64,000 bases of DNA, taken from Salminus brasiliensis (lineage: Eukaryota > Chordata > Actinopteri > Characiformes > Bryconidae). Both the position numbers and the translations under genes were made by a program. The notes beneath the pieces are model-generated. The model searched no databases. It was not told the origin of the DNA and saw only the letters and a program-made list of their open reading frames with translations. The DNA lies in the NCBI RefSeq assembly GCF_030463535.1, contig NC_132891.1, forward strand, positions 12,311,949 to 12,375,948. Direction: 5' to 3'. Positions 1-12,652 of this stretch are shown here, one piece after another. Every line of letters starts with the position of its first letter. The stretch's first letter is position 1.

Positions 1-82
1 ACCCATAGGGCCCACCGGGAATTGTCCCGGCCCTCCCGATGGCCAGTCCATTCCTGACATCAAGCATGTTTTTGTAACCATT

Positions 83-335
83 AAAGGTGCTACAAAAGGT
101 TCTCAAAGGTTCTTTGAGTGATGTAATAGAAGAACCACTTTTGACTACATAACGAACCATGTTAGTCATAGAGATCTGTGAGTGTGAAGAACCTTTAAAA
201 GACCCAAAAAAAAGGTCTCATGATGCAAATGGTTCTTTATCAGTCCAAAGGTCACATTTCTTTAAAAATGTTCTTTATGGAATCAAAAGTGGTTCTTCTA
301 TGGCATCGCTCAAAGAACCTTTTGTAGCACCTTTC
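83..335. mobile_element. Non-autonomous inverted-repeat element (MITE, family A)
   Basis: The left end reads aaaggtgctacaaaaggttc and the right end is its reverse complement (about 23 bp, ending gtagcaccttt). The interior repeats short 'aagaacc / ggttctt' motifs in both orientations. There is no coding capacity. Diverged copies occur near 3990, 22041 and 45908. The superfamily is not assigned because no clear target-site duplication is visible. Confidence 0.7.
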
Positions 336-1825
336 TTTTTTTTTCTTTTTTTAAGTGTAGCTTATACATCAAATGCTTCAGTTGTCTGTTTTTCATCACC
401 ACCACTGAGAACAATTCTGACTTCTGAATTCTGAAACTCACTTCTGTAAAAAGGTGCATTGCTCATCAAACCACGCTTAAAGACTTTGTTTACATCTTAA
501 CAGTGAAATTTAGATAAGTTTGAACTTCCCCTGGTGAGGAAATGCACTTACAGCATAGTGAACAACATGTTACTGGGGTCTGATTATTCACCCGGTAAGA
601 GGCCTAACACCACATTTTGTCAAATGATCCCTACTATGCTGTTAAAAAGGTGTAAGTGTGATTTAATGGAATTATTTATTTTTAATTGTTCTTATTTATC
701 ATTATATTTATAATTGTTCTTATTTATTTTTTGTTCTAATTATTATTTAACATGTATAATCCTGCAAATTAGGAAATATAATATGTTTATAAAGAATAAC
801 CAGAGAACAATCTTAACACTTTCTTACAATGTGTCTTTCCACAACTCCCCATACTTGCTCGCCGTCCTGGTCTTTTGTATTCCACAGAGCCTTTCATGCA
901 CTGCCTCCGTCCCCTCTGAGAAAAAAAGCACTTTTTGGAGTAGATTAATGTGTTGGCCTTTTCCTCACAATGCTCTGCGGAAGAAGCCCTGCTGGGTGTG
1001 CAAACCTCATGCCCTTTCTGCTGCCTGGAACCATGGGTAATTGAGTTGCCCATCCTGCTATTGCCGTATCCCAGGCAAACCGCCGTAATTATGCCTTTCT
1101 TTTCTAAGCCCCAGCCTAACTGGCCTTTTATAGCAGCTGCTTACCATGAAGTCGTTTGTTTTTGTCCTCAGATCACGTTAATCCTTGCTACTTCCTTGCC
1201 CACTTATTTAGTGGAATGACTTCGTCTTTGTTGCAAATTCCCAGGCATCCTGGGAAAGTGTATGTGCCTCAAGGATAGACTTCCATGGGGTTTCCTTGGT
1301 ACTGTGTTTGCATGTGTTATTCACAGTAGAAAAACTTCAGAATGTGGGTTTTCTCCACTTAAAACACTTCCTTGTTTAGGGTCCATTGCTTTTCACTGGG
1401 TTGGTGTAACCCCAAGTGTATTTCTTTAGTGGCTTTGGTTAATGGAAATAGTTGCGTTCCAGTGCCAGACGAATGCCACTCTTCCACTCTTCTTAATAAC
1501 ATTGTTTTGCAAATTGTCCCAATGACATCAGCATATGATAATGTGGGAGGAGAACATATGAGGGCAGGAACTCAGCGAAGTCAGAGTTTGGGCGGCTTCT
1601 GCTTTGGGCTAGATAGCTGGACCACCCTCTGATAGGTATGGGTAGGACTGAGAGGCATGACGGAGTTAAAGGGAGGAGATGGGGTGGTGGCAGGGTTTGG
1701 TAAACTTTGTCATGCTCATTCTCCCAACGTGTGTTTATTTCGTCACTCCACTTATAATTTGGGGGACAAAAATGAAACCATAGAGTACCTTATTGTACGA
1801 CAATGACTCTACACATCTTCTCATC
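336..1825. other. Intergenic stretch, no gene seen
   Basis: AT-rich DNA with only short non-conserved open frames on both strands. No splice-flanked coding exon, RNA gene or recognisable repeat was found. Confidence 0.5.
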
Positions 1826-1970
1826 ATGAACTTTTATGAATTCTTCCATTTGAAACTGTGGAGAAATCTCTTAAAGTGCTTTGAGGAACCTTAAAAGAAC
1901 CTTAAGAGCACCTTAAGAGGTTCCTCCACAGTTTCAAATTGAAGAACCTCCAAAAGTTCCTCAAGAACAT
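1826..1970. mobile_element. Palindromic hairpin element (MITE, family B)
   Basis: The stretch is one large imperfect inverted repeat. The left arm contains tttgaaactgtggag and the right arm ctccacagtttcaaa, with flanking gaggaac/gttcctc and aacctta/taagagc motifs also paired. The arms are about 60-70 nt. A second copy of the same family is at 24742-24931. No coding capacity is seen. Confidence 0.65.
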
Positions 1971-2267
1971 TGAATTTTAACAGTAGTCTCCTGCTGGTCA
2001 AATGTTTCCATGGAATAAAGACCTCAGTAATCTCACATGTGTCTCCTCTTGTGTTTTAGTACAGATCTCATTACAGTCTCACACTCTGCTCAGATTTGCT
2101 AAATTAATAACACCTATTTACTAAAGACAGGAGTCCCATTTCTCAATCAGGACTAAGATCCTTTTTCAGTTTTGATGCAGTGAGTTTCTGTTTCATTTGG
2201 GCTGTTTTGTCACCTTAAAATATGAATTTACATTTTATTTGAATAAATCAGTGATTTTGCAGAATCC

Positions 2268-2470
2268 TTGATCCTTGATCAAATAAATCATCATCTCTCA
2301 CTGGAAGCCCAGATAACCAAACTGATGCTTTCTATATTTTGGACACATTATGAGAAGAATCAGTTCACTGGGAAAAAAACAACTCTTATGCTTGGAACAG
2401 GTGAAGGTAGAAGAGGAAGAAGTGCAACAAGATGCAAGGATATAAACAGAGGAATCATGAAGCTCTCACA
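2268..2470 (+). pseudogene. Degraded LINE reverse-transcriptase C-terminal fragment
   Basis: The translated frame contains SLEAQITKLMLS, then a broken F-W-THYEKN segment, then LGTGEGRRGRSATR. This resembles the C-terminal tail of non-LTR (RTE/CR1-type) polymerases, which typically read like S-x-EAQI-x-R-x-L-x-YFGHI ... GK-x-EG-x-R-x-RGRP-x-TRW. It is short, and key residues (GH, RW) are lost. The downstream sequence to about 2770 may be the non-coding tail but is not diagnostic. Confidence 0.55.
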
Positions 2471-2975
2471 CAACCCGGTTCTCTTATGGAGACTCTCAGC
2501 CCTGGGGACTCCATTTCCCAGAAGCACCTCCCATGCGCTCTCTTTCAACCAATGAGTGACAATTCTCACATTCAGGTTCAACTTAGTTCTGACTTGTTAC
2601 AGCTGTGTCTCACTAGCCTGCTGTTGATCAGCCTTTCTGTGAAGTATCATCGTTTGCCTGGCACTTCTGTACCAAGCAGTTTTTCCCCCTCTTCCGTGTA
2701 GCTGTTTTTGTCTGACTACCTTTTTTGGATTTACCCCTTTTGTTGTGTGATTTCCATAAATACAAAAAACTGTTATTAGAATTACTTGACTGCTTTAAGT
2801 TTTTACTTCATTTTACTTGACTTTGTGAATCGTAACCATTGTTTTGAACCTCCTAAGCAGAATTTCCAGGATATGTGCAAGTTAAAAGAACGTTAAGAAG
2901 AAGACGTTCAAGTTTGAGGCGTTTATTTATGTGGTCTGTTAGCTAGCACTATGTTACAGCTAACAGTCTTGGCTA

Positions 2976-3009
2976 CTTAGTTAGTTAGTTAGTTAGCTAG
3001 CTAACTAGT
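2976..3009. repeat. Tetranucleotide repeat (TTAG)n with GCTAGC core
   Basis: Four to five ttag units run into gctagctaactagt, so the tract is partly self-complementary. Confidence 0.8.
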
Positions 3010-3687
3010 CAGTGTATCAAAACTGTCTAGCCCTTACCAGCTAACTAACTATGTTAGCATAGCTGTTCTCCACAACAGTAAAGTTGTTATTATTATGATT
3101 TATTTAATTGGCCTACACACATGGTTGTGAATGTCACCTATTTGTTTTATTTTCATTATTATTTTTTTTTTAAATAAAATTATGTGATTTCAGTTGTGTA
3201 TCAAGTCTTATAAATAAAATTCACTGATTAGTCTAAATGTGATGCTTGGAAATATTGCTGCGTAACCATTATCTATATATTTTTTAAATTAATTAATTAA
3301 ATAATCCAGAAAACATGGATGCAAAGTAAACATTTGTCATGTTGACCAAAACGCTTGAAAGCTGTATAGTTTATATGTGTTTACAGGATGTCAGTAAGGA
3401 TGACAAATGGCTGCTATGTTCAGCATGCTGTGAAGATCATAATGAGGAGTCGGCTGGTAATAAGGACCCCACTTAAAAGTTAGGAGCAATTTTAGTTTGA
3501 TTTACTTTACTTTACGTTTTTTTTCATGTGAAATTTAAATTTGTTTTCAGTACCCAAAATTTTCTATTCAAGAAATAAAAGGTTGGAGAATAAAAGGTAC
3601 AACTGATTGGACAGTTGTTTTTATTGACTGAACTATCTGTCTGTTTAGTTTTTTGTGTAATGTTATTTGTTTGTTTGTTTGTTTGTG

Positions 3688-3895
3688 CGGGTCGACCCAA
3701 AGCTGATGGGTTCCTCAGACTGAGTCTTGGTTTCTCCCTCTTAGTATGAGGGAGTTTTTCCTTGCCACTGTCGCTACCACCTCCTTGTAGTGCTTGCTCA
3801 TAAGAGGTGTGGACCTGGATCTCTGTAAAGTGCTTTGTGACATTTGTTGTAAAAGGCGCTATATAAATACATTTGGAATTTAATTGAATTGAACT
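3688..3895 (+). mobile_element. Non-LTR retrotransposon 3' tail
   Basis: This contains the stereotyped tail motifs 'gagtttttccttgccactgt', 'tgtaaagtgctttgtgacat' and 'ggcgctatataaata', followed by an 'aatttaattgaattga' terminus. These recur at the 3' ends of many fish LINEs and the SINEs that borrow their tails. No reverse-transcriptase coding sequence is left, so it is a 5'-truncated insertion. Confidence 0.65.
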
Positions 3896-3986
3896 AAATG
3901 TGTCTAGTTGTGAATCTGCAAGGTTCAGACTCACAATCTTCTAATGGAATGCTTACACTATTGTACCACTTAGAAGCGCCTACACT

Positions 3987-4185
3987 CAAAAATAAAGGTA
4001 CAACAGGGTTCTTTGAGCAATGCCATTCACAAACCACTTCTGGTTCCATAAAAACAAATGTGTGATTGTGAAGAATCTTTATGTTGGCAAAGAACCCATC
4101 TTTAAGCTTTTTAAATGTTCTTCATGCATCTCTTACAATGGTTCCTAATGGAATCAAATAGGCACTTCTTATTTTAAGAGTGTTC
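3987..4185. mobile_element. Diverged family A MITE copy
   Basis: It begins ataaaggtacaacagggttc and carries the interior phrases 'gtgattgtgaagaatctt' and 'tggttcctaatggaatc' shared with the copies at 83 and 45908. The right inverted repeat is eroded. Confidence 0.5.
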
Positions 4186-6181
4186 CATTACTTAATTTTC
4201 TATCAAATTTGAAATTGAATAAAATGTTTCAAAAGTAAGTCACTTTTTTGAAATGTTACATTCATTGAACATTGAGCATTTGCACAACATAATGTGAAAG
4301 ACTACGAACTCTATGATGTCCAATTATCAAAAAAGCTTGGATACAAATACTTTTAAAGTAACTTACAAAATTTTAAATAGTAAATTTGAAATTTCCTAGG
4401 TTTTTTTTCTTCTAGTATTTTAATAATGAGGCAGGCTATGTTGGACTTTCAGATAAACAAATGCTACATAAGCCAACATATTTAATTTCATTTCATATTT
4501 GATTTATTTTTTCACCCTTTTTTTGTTTAGAAATTCTAATACGTATATATTTTTTTTCTGCAAACCTTTTGTAATATAATTGTAATGTGTTTCAGAGTTG
4601 AACAGGTGACATTGAAAGGGTTTTTCTCTTTTGACAGCACCCCGTGAGAACACTGGCACCTCAAGAATAAAATTGGAAATCACATTTTAGAGTTGAAAAA
4701 GCCACATTTCAGAGTTCCGGGTCTTTCCTGCTCTCAAAATAGCAGTGCTTCATATCTCAGTAATTTGCATCTCATCGCATATTTATTCTATACATTTCAG
4801 GAGCCTTTGTGTGTTTATACGTCACCCATTTCTGGATGTATATGAAGTGGTTGTGTGTGTGTGTCTGTCTGTGTCACAAGAGTTCTAGTATAGTGGTGCC
4901 ATGAAGTGACAGGGACAACCAGTGTTTCTGTGTCACCCCACCCATGAGGCTTGATTGGTGCTGTTGGTTACAAAGGAACTTACTCATTGGAAAAATGCAG
5001 TGGGTGTCCTGGGCTACCACAGCCTATCAGAACAATGAAGAAAAAAAGCTACTCAACAGCCCCATCAGGTTCCACCACCTAAACTACACTAGCTCTATCA
5101 TGCAATAAAAAAAGGAAGGATGGTTCTTCGTACCGGCGCATTTAGGAAATCTTGTCATTCAGCTAATGAGTAGATATTTGATGTAGGAAGAACAGATGAT
5201 GTTTAGTTAAACATTGCCATGTTTATATGTGATAGCAGATTATATATTGTTGCCTAACTCCCAAAAAAACACTTATCTCGAATAAGGTAATTTACAGGAC
5301 AAAGAAAACTTTTAATGTAAAGAGATTAAGGGCAGCTGGTAAATCCAAAAAAATATTTGGAGATTAGCGATTACATTGTATTGTTGTATGTTTGTTTTTG
5401 GACAGTGGCAAAAAAAGAAAAAGATGGTTTTACTGGTTTTAAATAATCAGTAAAATCATTTTGGATTAATATTTAAAGCAAGCAATGCTGACTTGGGCTT
5501 TTTTGTTATCCAATGCAGTCATTTTACGACATTTCCAGATTTGCCAAAAGATGAAAAAGATCCCTGGAACCAAGGAACAACTGTAGTACGTCAGTTCCAC
5601 AGTCATATGGTTTTATTTGGTATTTGATCGGTTTTGTGTCATGAAATAGCAATCAGGCACAGAGCTGCTGCTGAAGTCATTTGTGGTTTTCTGATGTTGA
5701 TCTACCATTACCAAGGAACACTCAATTCTAACCACACACCCTCGAGTCTATCCTGGAGAGGCCCAATATTGCAGATTTGAAGTGTCCCTCGGCTGATTGT
5801 GAGACTGTTTGAAGTCCCATTGGATGGTAAATGTTCCCCACAATCCTGCTCCTGCAGAAAACCAGGTCGATAAAAAGAAAGCTGATAGTGATCATATCAA
5901 TGTTATGGTTTAGTGAGCCATCACTTATGGCTTACTTGCTCTCTTGTCCCATTCTAATTGTGAAATTCCAAGTTAATCTCATGAACTTCATGCACATTAA
6001 TCTTAAAACTTATTCCCTTAGCCGGTTACCAATATGATTTTTGTTTGTAAAAATGCCCTTGAAAAAAGAAACGGTTAAAGGTTCTTCACCCTTACAAATC
6101 TCTTATTAAAACATGGTTATTGACAGAATATCAAGTTGTATTGTGTTATAAGAGTAAGAAAATAAATTCAGTACATACACA

Positions 6182-6182
<1 letters not shown>

Positions 6183-6258
<76 letters not shown>
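6183..6258. repeat. (TA)n microsatellite
   Basis: An uninterrupted TA dinucleotide run of about 76 bp. Confidence 0.95.
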
Positions 6259-6260
<2 letters not shown>

Positions 6261-7382
6261 CACTTGGGGTTTAAGAGGAAAATTGAATGCCTTGGTCAAT
6301 ATTCAGAAGTTAAAATTCATCCTACAAGCTGATATAGAACATAACGAAAGTAAAAACTGCTTTTCTTGCTTAAGGGTGTGGCAAATGAGTCAGGGTGATA
6401 TTGTGTATTTAATAACGGTTCAAGGAGATTTTATTGATATATGATCTATGACACTAGCAGCTGTGTGTGGGACCGAGACACAGGGACAGGAAGTGAGTTG
6501 ACCCTCCTCATGGGAGTTCAGCCCACCACAGCATATCTCCCACAGCTCTCAGCCCTACTGAACTACAGTCCCAGACCTCAGAGACAAGAGGGTCACAATA
6601 GGTCAATGAGCTTAAAAGAGGATACTTGCGCATGTTGACGTTGATCCTTTTGACTCTATGACTGATACTCTTTTGGGTAAAATATATGTGCCTCAGTTTG
6701 CCTGTTTGTCTTTATATAGCAGTAGTTTGTTTAACACCTTGTCTTTCCAATAGTTATTTCTAGCAATGAGACCTAGTTGACCTTTGATATGTGGACGCTA
6801 GGCCTTTAAAGTGTTTTGGCATATCTAACAGTAGATTTCATGTTTATCATACTTACAATATCTTTGGATTGCCACCTGACAGGAGTTGAAAAGATGAGCA
6901 CTTTCAGTATTGTACACCTTTCCACTGTAATTCGTCTGTAAGCCCCGTGTGTGTTCTTGAATCGCCCAGTTACTAAAGAATGGCCTAGTCATCCTGAAAA
7001 ATAAAACATCATACTTAATGTCAATGCCACATGAACTGCGAGGCCTGCAGAGCCACCCCCTCACACCCACGCATGTAGTGACATAGCTGCTCAATCCCAC
7101 GTGTTCCTGCCAGGCACAGCTGCCGAAGCGGACTTCTTAAAGCCCTAATTAGGGAACTGCAAAAAACAGTGCCAGGGATACCTCAAGATTGCTTATGACT
7201 CTAACAGGGAAACGCACATTGTATATTTAAGTGGGTGTGTTATGGTTTCTCAAGCCTTTGTTGCTGCTGTACTAAAAATGGCCTGAAAATTGCTGTGATT
7301 CATGACTGGTTGATTATTGTTCTTCTGCACACACCTCATTAACACTGCTGACAGTGGATATGTGTGCAGTTGTATGACAAAA

Positions 7383-7444
7383 CATATATCTATATATATA
7401 GATATATATCTATATATCTATATATATATCATATATCTATATAC
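7383..7444. repeat. Compound (TA)n / (ATCT)n repeat
   Basis: Alternating tatatata and tatatct/agatata blocks, largely self-complementary. Confidence 0.85.
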
Positions 7445-7664
7445 TGTACATGACATGACTGTTCAGAAATCTAAGTGTCTGTCTTTTTACCTGTGTATAT
7501 TAATAGAGAGCTATCATTTTTACTATCATTACTATGACCAACAGTAAAAGAACATCTACAGTTCAGTAAAAACTTCATACAGTTTTTCAGCTATGATGCA
7601 GAACGGGTACACGGTGTGTCGCCTTGCCCAGTTCAGTGTATTGTAACGTGTACTGCCCCTTTAA

Positions 7665-7735
7665 CGGCAGGGGCGGAGCCAACGTGCAGACGTCACCAGT
7701 CCATATAAAGAGTTTCCGCTGGTCGGTTGGTTTGT
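7665..7735 (+). promoter_or_regulatory. errfi1: errfi1 core promoter
   Basis: A GC-box-like 'ggggcggagcc' near 7670, a CRE-like AGACGTCA (7688-7695, 7 of 8 matches to TGACGTCA) and a TATAAA box (7704-7709) sit just upstream of a GC-rich stretch ending in a strong GTGAGT donor at 7845. A TATA box plus CRE fits ERRFI1, known as an immediate-early, stress- and growth-factor-induced gene. The start site, about 25-30 bp after the TATA box, is inferred. Confidence 0.65.
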
Positions 7736-7844
7736 GGCTCGCCCGCACGTGTGATCATTCGTGAGATTTGGCTTGTGAAGGAAGAAGCTCTCAGAGAAGT
7801 CCCGCCGCTTTCGGAGAAAAAAGGGAAGGACGAGTCAAGAACCT
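7735..7844 (+). other. errfi1: errfi1 non-coding exon 1 (5'UTR)
   Basis: GC-rich relative to its surroundings, it ends ...aagaacct before the donor gtgagt at 7845. It has no start codon in frame with the protein. The matching acceptor is ttttattactgcag at 12394. The start coordinate is an estimate from the TATA box. The join itself is inferred from splice-site quality and the known ERRFI1 architecture of a non-coding first exon and a long first intron. Confidence 0.55.
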
Positions 7845-7929
7845 GTGAGTGACAGAGTTGTTTATCATGGGACATAAAGATATATCAATGTTGTGAAGTC
7901 AGTTGTAAGCTGGTCTTAGCTAACTTTCT

Positions 7930-8960
7930 GACATGTCATGTGAAACAGCTCCTCTTGTCTGATACACAGAGGTAGAGACCTGTATGTGACAGATGTGTGG
8001 ACTAGAAAAAACATCTGCCTACAAATCAGGACTAATATCTCAGTTGTACAGATCTGTTATATATATATATATATATATATATATAATGTGTGTATGTGTG
8101 TGTGATATTTGTATTTAGAGCTCTGGATGTCTCCACTATATGTAGATCTATATATGTCTCTCTAATATACATATTTGTTAGCTAAATTAGGAAATGTGTC
8201 CTGTATGTCTCCAGTATACAGGTTTGTATTTTTTTTGTCATTCTGAATTTGGCTATTTAGAGTAATATGCATCTGCAGTACAGCTTTAGTGAACTTAAGA
8301 GTAGGATATGTGTATGTAGAGCCCTGTATGTCTCTAATACATTGATTTGTGAGCTGAAGAATCAGATACATGTATTTGGAAGCCTATATGTCACATATAC
8401 AGACTTGTGGAAGTATAGACTCTGTGTATATACATGGGTATGGACTAAAGGATAGGCTGTTTAAAGACCTAATGTACAGATTTTTGGATGGACATATAAA
8501 CTATGTGTATATTCAGTAAAGAAGCTGTAAATGTTGCTAATATACAGAGTTGTGGATGGAGGAATTAGATTTGTGGGATAATATACTTCTAATATTTAGA
8601 TTTGTGGATGGAAGAAGTAGATATGTAGGATAAAAGACATCCAACATACAGATCTGTGGTCTGAAGTATAGGCTATGTGTATATATGGGGTTATACATGT
8701 CTTTACAATTTACTAAAGGCTTAAATATATAAAGGCTATATATGTATACAATAGATTACCTTAAATGTCCTTAATGTACAGATGTGTGGACTAAAGAATA
8801 TGATTTGTATATTTAGAGAGTTGGCTTTGTGTATATAGAGAGGCCTTTATGTCTGTGATCTACAGATCTGTAGAGTAAAAACAGTCAATACATATGTGTA
8901 TATACAAAGTCCTATATGTTGGTCATGATCAAGACCTATATGACTTGAACATACAGCTGT
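7930..8960. repeat. Decayed ~70-bp tandem array in errfi1 intron 1
   Basis: Roughly 13-15 diverged units share the phrase order 'gtctctaatatacagatttg', 'tggatggaagaa', 'tagatatgtgtatatagag'. Clear instances start near 8320, 8530, 8600, 8640, 8780 and 8860. Period and copy number are approximate. A (TA)n run at 8058-8085 interrupts it. Confidence 0.6.
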
Positions 8961-11900
8961 GTATACTGGACTTTAGCTCACACTCTGTCTGCTATGGCTC
9001 TAATGGAGTAGCCTACATATAAGATGAGTCGCACCTGAGTCACAGCTGGGCTTTAGGAGCTCTGTACTGTGGGTGTGAGAGAGGGACAGAGTTACAACAG
9101 ACCTGGAGAGCGCAGAAACCTGTTGAAATGGTTGGGTGTATAGCAGTGTGTGTGTGTGTAACGTGGCTTTATCCAGTAACACCCCTTTTGCAGGCAGACC
9201 CGTTGTTGTTGATAGTAGGGAGTCGATAACGTCATTCCTGGGAAAATATTGATGCAAGTAGTAAAACCCTGGGGAACAGCGTGTGACACTGGTTGACGGA
9301 AGTAGCATTGAGTTTAACATTTACTCCATTGGGTCGTTCTCAGCACGTCCCATGAACACAAACAGTGCTTATATAACTCCATCAGGTCCAGAGAAACAGT
9401 GCTTGAGTTAATCTGACAGTGTAGGAGTTCCTTCAAAACTGGAGAGTTAGCTGGAAACTGAAATCTGGGCTGTGCAGAACAGCTTGTGGAAGGCTGAAAT
9501 GTTCAAAAGGGGACAGTTATGAGGTAGGTACATGCCTAGTAATTGTTTCCAAGCCTGTAGCCTGTTTAACTCTGGTGTGTTATTACTTCCGAATGGTTAT
9601 TAGTCAGTAATTATATGGAAAAGTAAAGTAATGGAATCTAAAGTTCTAATTAAGTTACAGGAGCAGGAAATGCTCAGGCGGTGTGGGTTGAAGTATAGAG
9701 TTTCAAGATCTTAAATCTACGGGTAAATCAGTCTCAGCAGTTAATAAAATTATAGCTTTATTGAGTTGACTAGACATTTGAGCACGGTCATATGAAGGAA
9801 TAAGGTGATTAAAAGTGGTGAAGGTTGTGGTATATAAGGCACATGTTCAAGTCACCAGAGAGAGTTGGTCTTATTGCAGTCACAGTCCACTTGTACCACT
9901 TTTATAAGTTGTACAAAAGATAGAACGAGCATAGATGCATTAGAAACCACTACTATAAAATGTGAGTTGGTACTCCTGATGATTCCCCTGGACTTTTGTC
10001 TTTTGTCCTTGTTTGAATATAAAAATTGCGCCTTAAAAAGAGGGCTGAACAGGGCTAACAACAGTTATTTTAGAGCACTAAAAGACTGTTTTTTTTCATT
10101 ACAAAGAGAGCATAATTAGTCCTTTTTGACTTTGTGGGTCAACTGTCTAAGTGTTGATCCTCCCCTGGGAGATTGTGAGTTGAGTCTCTGGTAATGCCAT
10201 AGCCATCCATGCATAATTGGCCTCTTTCTCTCTTGGTGGGTATGGCCCTTCTTTTCCACCCTGTCACAGCCAGAACAGGTGCCTGTTAGCTGACGTAACA
10301 ATTAAAAAAAGGAAAACGTTATTTAAAAGGTTGGCTGGCATTTTCGCGACAAAGCAGGCACTTCACTCTTCCATGATTGGTAGCATAGCGTAATAAGGGG
10401 TGTCCTAGGTAGTACATGAAAAGTGGTAGTGAAGAAATTGCTGCCAGTCACGTACCATGTACCAGGGTGTGCTCCTGTGTTTACATAGGATAATCTTCTG
10501 TTCTGTGTTGAAGTAGCTACATGGACCTGTGCCACAAGCACAGATACACACACACACACACGCGTTTCATTGATTTTTATGACGAAAGCCTACACGGTGG
10601 AGAGTGGCTTGTTGTGAAATGCTCTGATGAGTGCCTGTGCCGTGTCATAGTGTTGAGTCAAGCTGGCTTAAGCAGGTCCTGTTTGTTTTAGTGTGGGATG
10701 GTCGCGATAATGGACACTGCCCTCCAGGTGCTCAGCCCGTGCTTCTTCTGTTCCTCTCATTCATACCTCTGTCCTGTGTGTTGAGGCAAAAGTCTGACCT
10801 CATGCATGAGTCCTTCCTGTTGAAAATACACAGGCATTCTCCCCATCACAAAAGCACAAAGAACTATTCATGCCGTAAAAGTGCCTCCATTCATGTACAT
10901 GCTGGTTATTTAGTGGGGGAATTAATGGTGGTAAGCTTCAGCCGTTCCCAGTTCTGACTGAAGCAGAGCAGAGGCTGAGCATGTGATAAGTTGCATAATT
11001 CGCGCTCTGCCTTGGTATTTCATTGATTTAGTTCTGGGTCTCACTCAGTTGCCAGCCCTGCTTCTCCTGAATTGGCTTGTTTTGTAGCACAGACTGTCCT
11101 GAATGCCTAGTGGCTGAGGTGTATGGTATTCATATGTGCACAAATAAAGCAATAAGAAGCTGAAAAATGGCACACTTGTCTTGTTTGTAGCACAGAATGT
11201 TTTACAAGAGACACACACGTTTGTTTATAAAAGGATAAGAGGAGTACAGTTTGCTGACAAATAATTAGAAATATCTAATTAAAAGATAAAAGCATTTTAG
11301 TATGTGTAGTGGATCTTATATTTTAGTATGTGTAGTGGATCATATATTTTTTTTATATTTTAATTTAAAACTGTATATGAAATGTTATTTATAAATAAGG
11401 TGTAAGACCATAAGAATTTAAGTAAAATTTAGTTGGAAGCCACTGTAACAAAATATTGCTCAGTACGTTTTTCAGAAATTTATGTCCATTAACTTAATTC
11501 AGCCAGCTGTAATATTTTAGACTCATGAATCTGTAATCACCACTACAGAGTTCAGAAGCCTGGATTTACAAATGCTTGTTTGTATAAGAATGTTCTTAAA
11601 TGAGTCAAACTAAGCTTTTAACAAACTTTTAAACAAGATCTAGAAGTGAATGTGGTGTGACCTTGAAAAGCCATTCATTTATTTATGTAGAAACTACCAG
11701 TACTTTAAGACACACTTTTAATCTTGTTAAATTAAACATTAATTCCAGTAACTCAACCATGTATACTGATCATTTTAGAGGCTTACCTTCTAAACTAGAC
11801 AAGTGTGAAGTTGGAGTTAAGTATAATATTTAAGAGCATGTATTTCTAAGATAAGGTTGTTCTTAATAAACAAGTTAAGAGGGAGACCAGGTTGTCCAGT

Positions 11901-12394
11901 CGTTTTTAAGAAGCTTTTTGAAAAGAAGATTCCAAAAATCTTAATTCACTTTTGTGAATCCAGCCCATGGTTTGTGATCTGGTGCTTCAGTAGTGCTGAT
12001 GTGCTCAATAGGAGAAACTAGAAATGAACATTCAGCATTTATTTGAAGACCTGTATTTATAAAACGAGGACAGTTTGTGAGTTTGTGGTCTGGAGTAGTC
12101 ATTAGGCTCTTTCCCAGTGGTCCTGTTTTAGAGGGGCCTGGGGCAGGGTATTACTCTGTCATTTTAGGGAAGGTCTGACTGATGGAGGGAGGGCAAAGGG
12201 TTCTGAGACCACCCTATTGCTGACCCCAGGGTTCAGCAATTACCATTATCCAAAAAAGCTTCCCTCAGTTTGATCTACATAAAAAGGAGTTACAGTTGAC
12301 AGCCTTAGTAGAGTCACCAAAAGTGCACAGTGTGATTTTCTGAAGTAAAAAAATAAAATGATTTAATTAAACTTCCCCTTTTTTATTACTGCAG
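8961..12394 (+). other. Remainder of errfi1 intron 1
   Basis: No exon or recognisable mobile element is seen. A short duplicated phrase (ttttagtatgtgtagtggat, twice, near 11294-11340) and a small CA repeat at about 10542-10560 are present. Confidence 0.45.
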
Positions 12395-12539
12395 GTGATT
12401 ACATGATTTCAGAGCGGAGGGCTGATGAGTGTCTATTTTTCTGAATGGAACTTGGGAGCTGCTGGATTATGGATTATAATAGTCTAAGAGGAACCAAGAT
12501 CGAGACACTCTGAAATATAGATTCAGTCTTTCCCAAAGC
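12395..12539 (+). other. errfi1: errfi1 5'UTR part of exon 2, with three uORFs
   Basis: This stretch lies between the acceptor at 12394 and the start codon at 12540. It contains ATG-initiated short frames at 12403-12444 (13 codons), 12425-12487 (20 codons) and 12445-12513 (22 codons), all closed before the main ATG. An in-frame TAG at 12480-12482 excludes N-terminal extension of the main frame within this exon. Confidence 0.6.
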
Positions 12540-12586
12540 ATGGCTTCAGCCAGACCATACTGGGACCATCACCATGCTATGAATAG
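12540..12586 (+). CDS. errfi1: errfi1 coding exon 1
   Basis: Fifteen codons plus two bases, starting MASARPYWDHHHAMN, followed by donor gtgaga. The last codon is completed by C from the next exon (Ser). Only the YW dipeptide resembles the mammalian N-terminus, so the start is the least certain part of the model. Confidence 0.75.
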
Positions 12587-12618
12587 GTGAGAGTCGACGC
12601 ACATGCACACACACACAC

Positions 12619-12652
<34 letters not shown>

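Larger units (their letters stand above)
4186..7660. other. Intergenic stretch upstream of errfi1, no gene seen
   Basis: AT-rich with long simple repeats. No exon-like segment with splice sites or coding bias was found on either strand. It may hold distal errfi1 regulatory sequence, which cannot be judged without alignment. Confidence 0.45.

Noticed and set aside
3524..3934. 136-codon minus-strand frame
   Set aside because: It lies across a LINE 3' tail and simple repeats and has no protein-like features or splice context.
6120..6332. Frame rich in YIYIYI
   Set aside because: It is the translated TA microsatellite; the same applies to the frame at 28850-29065.
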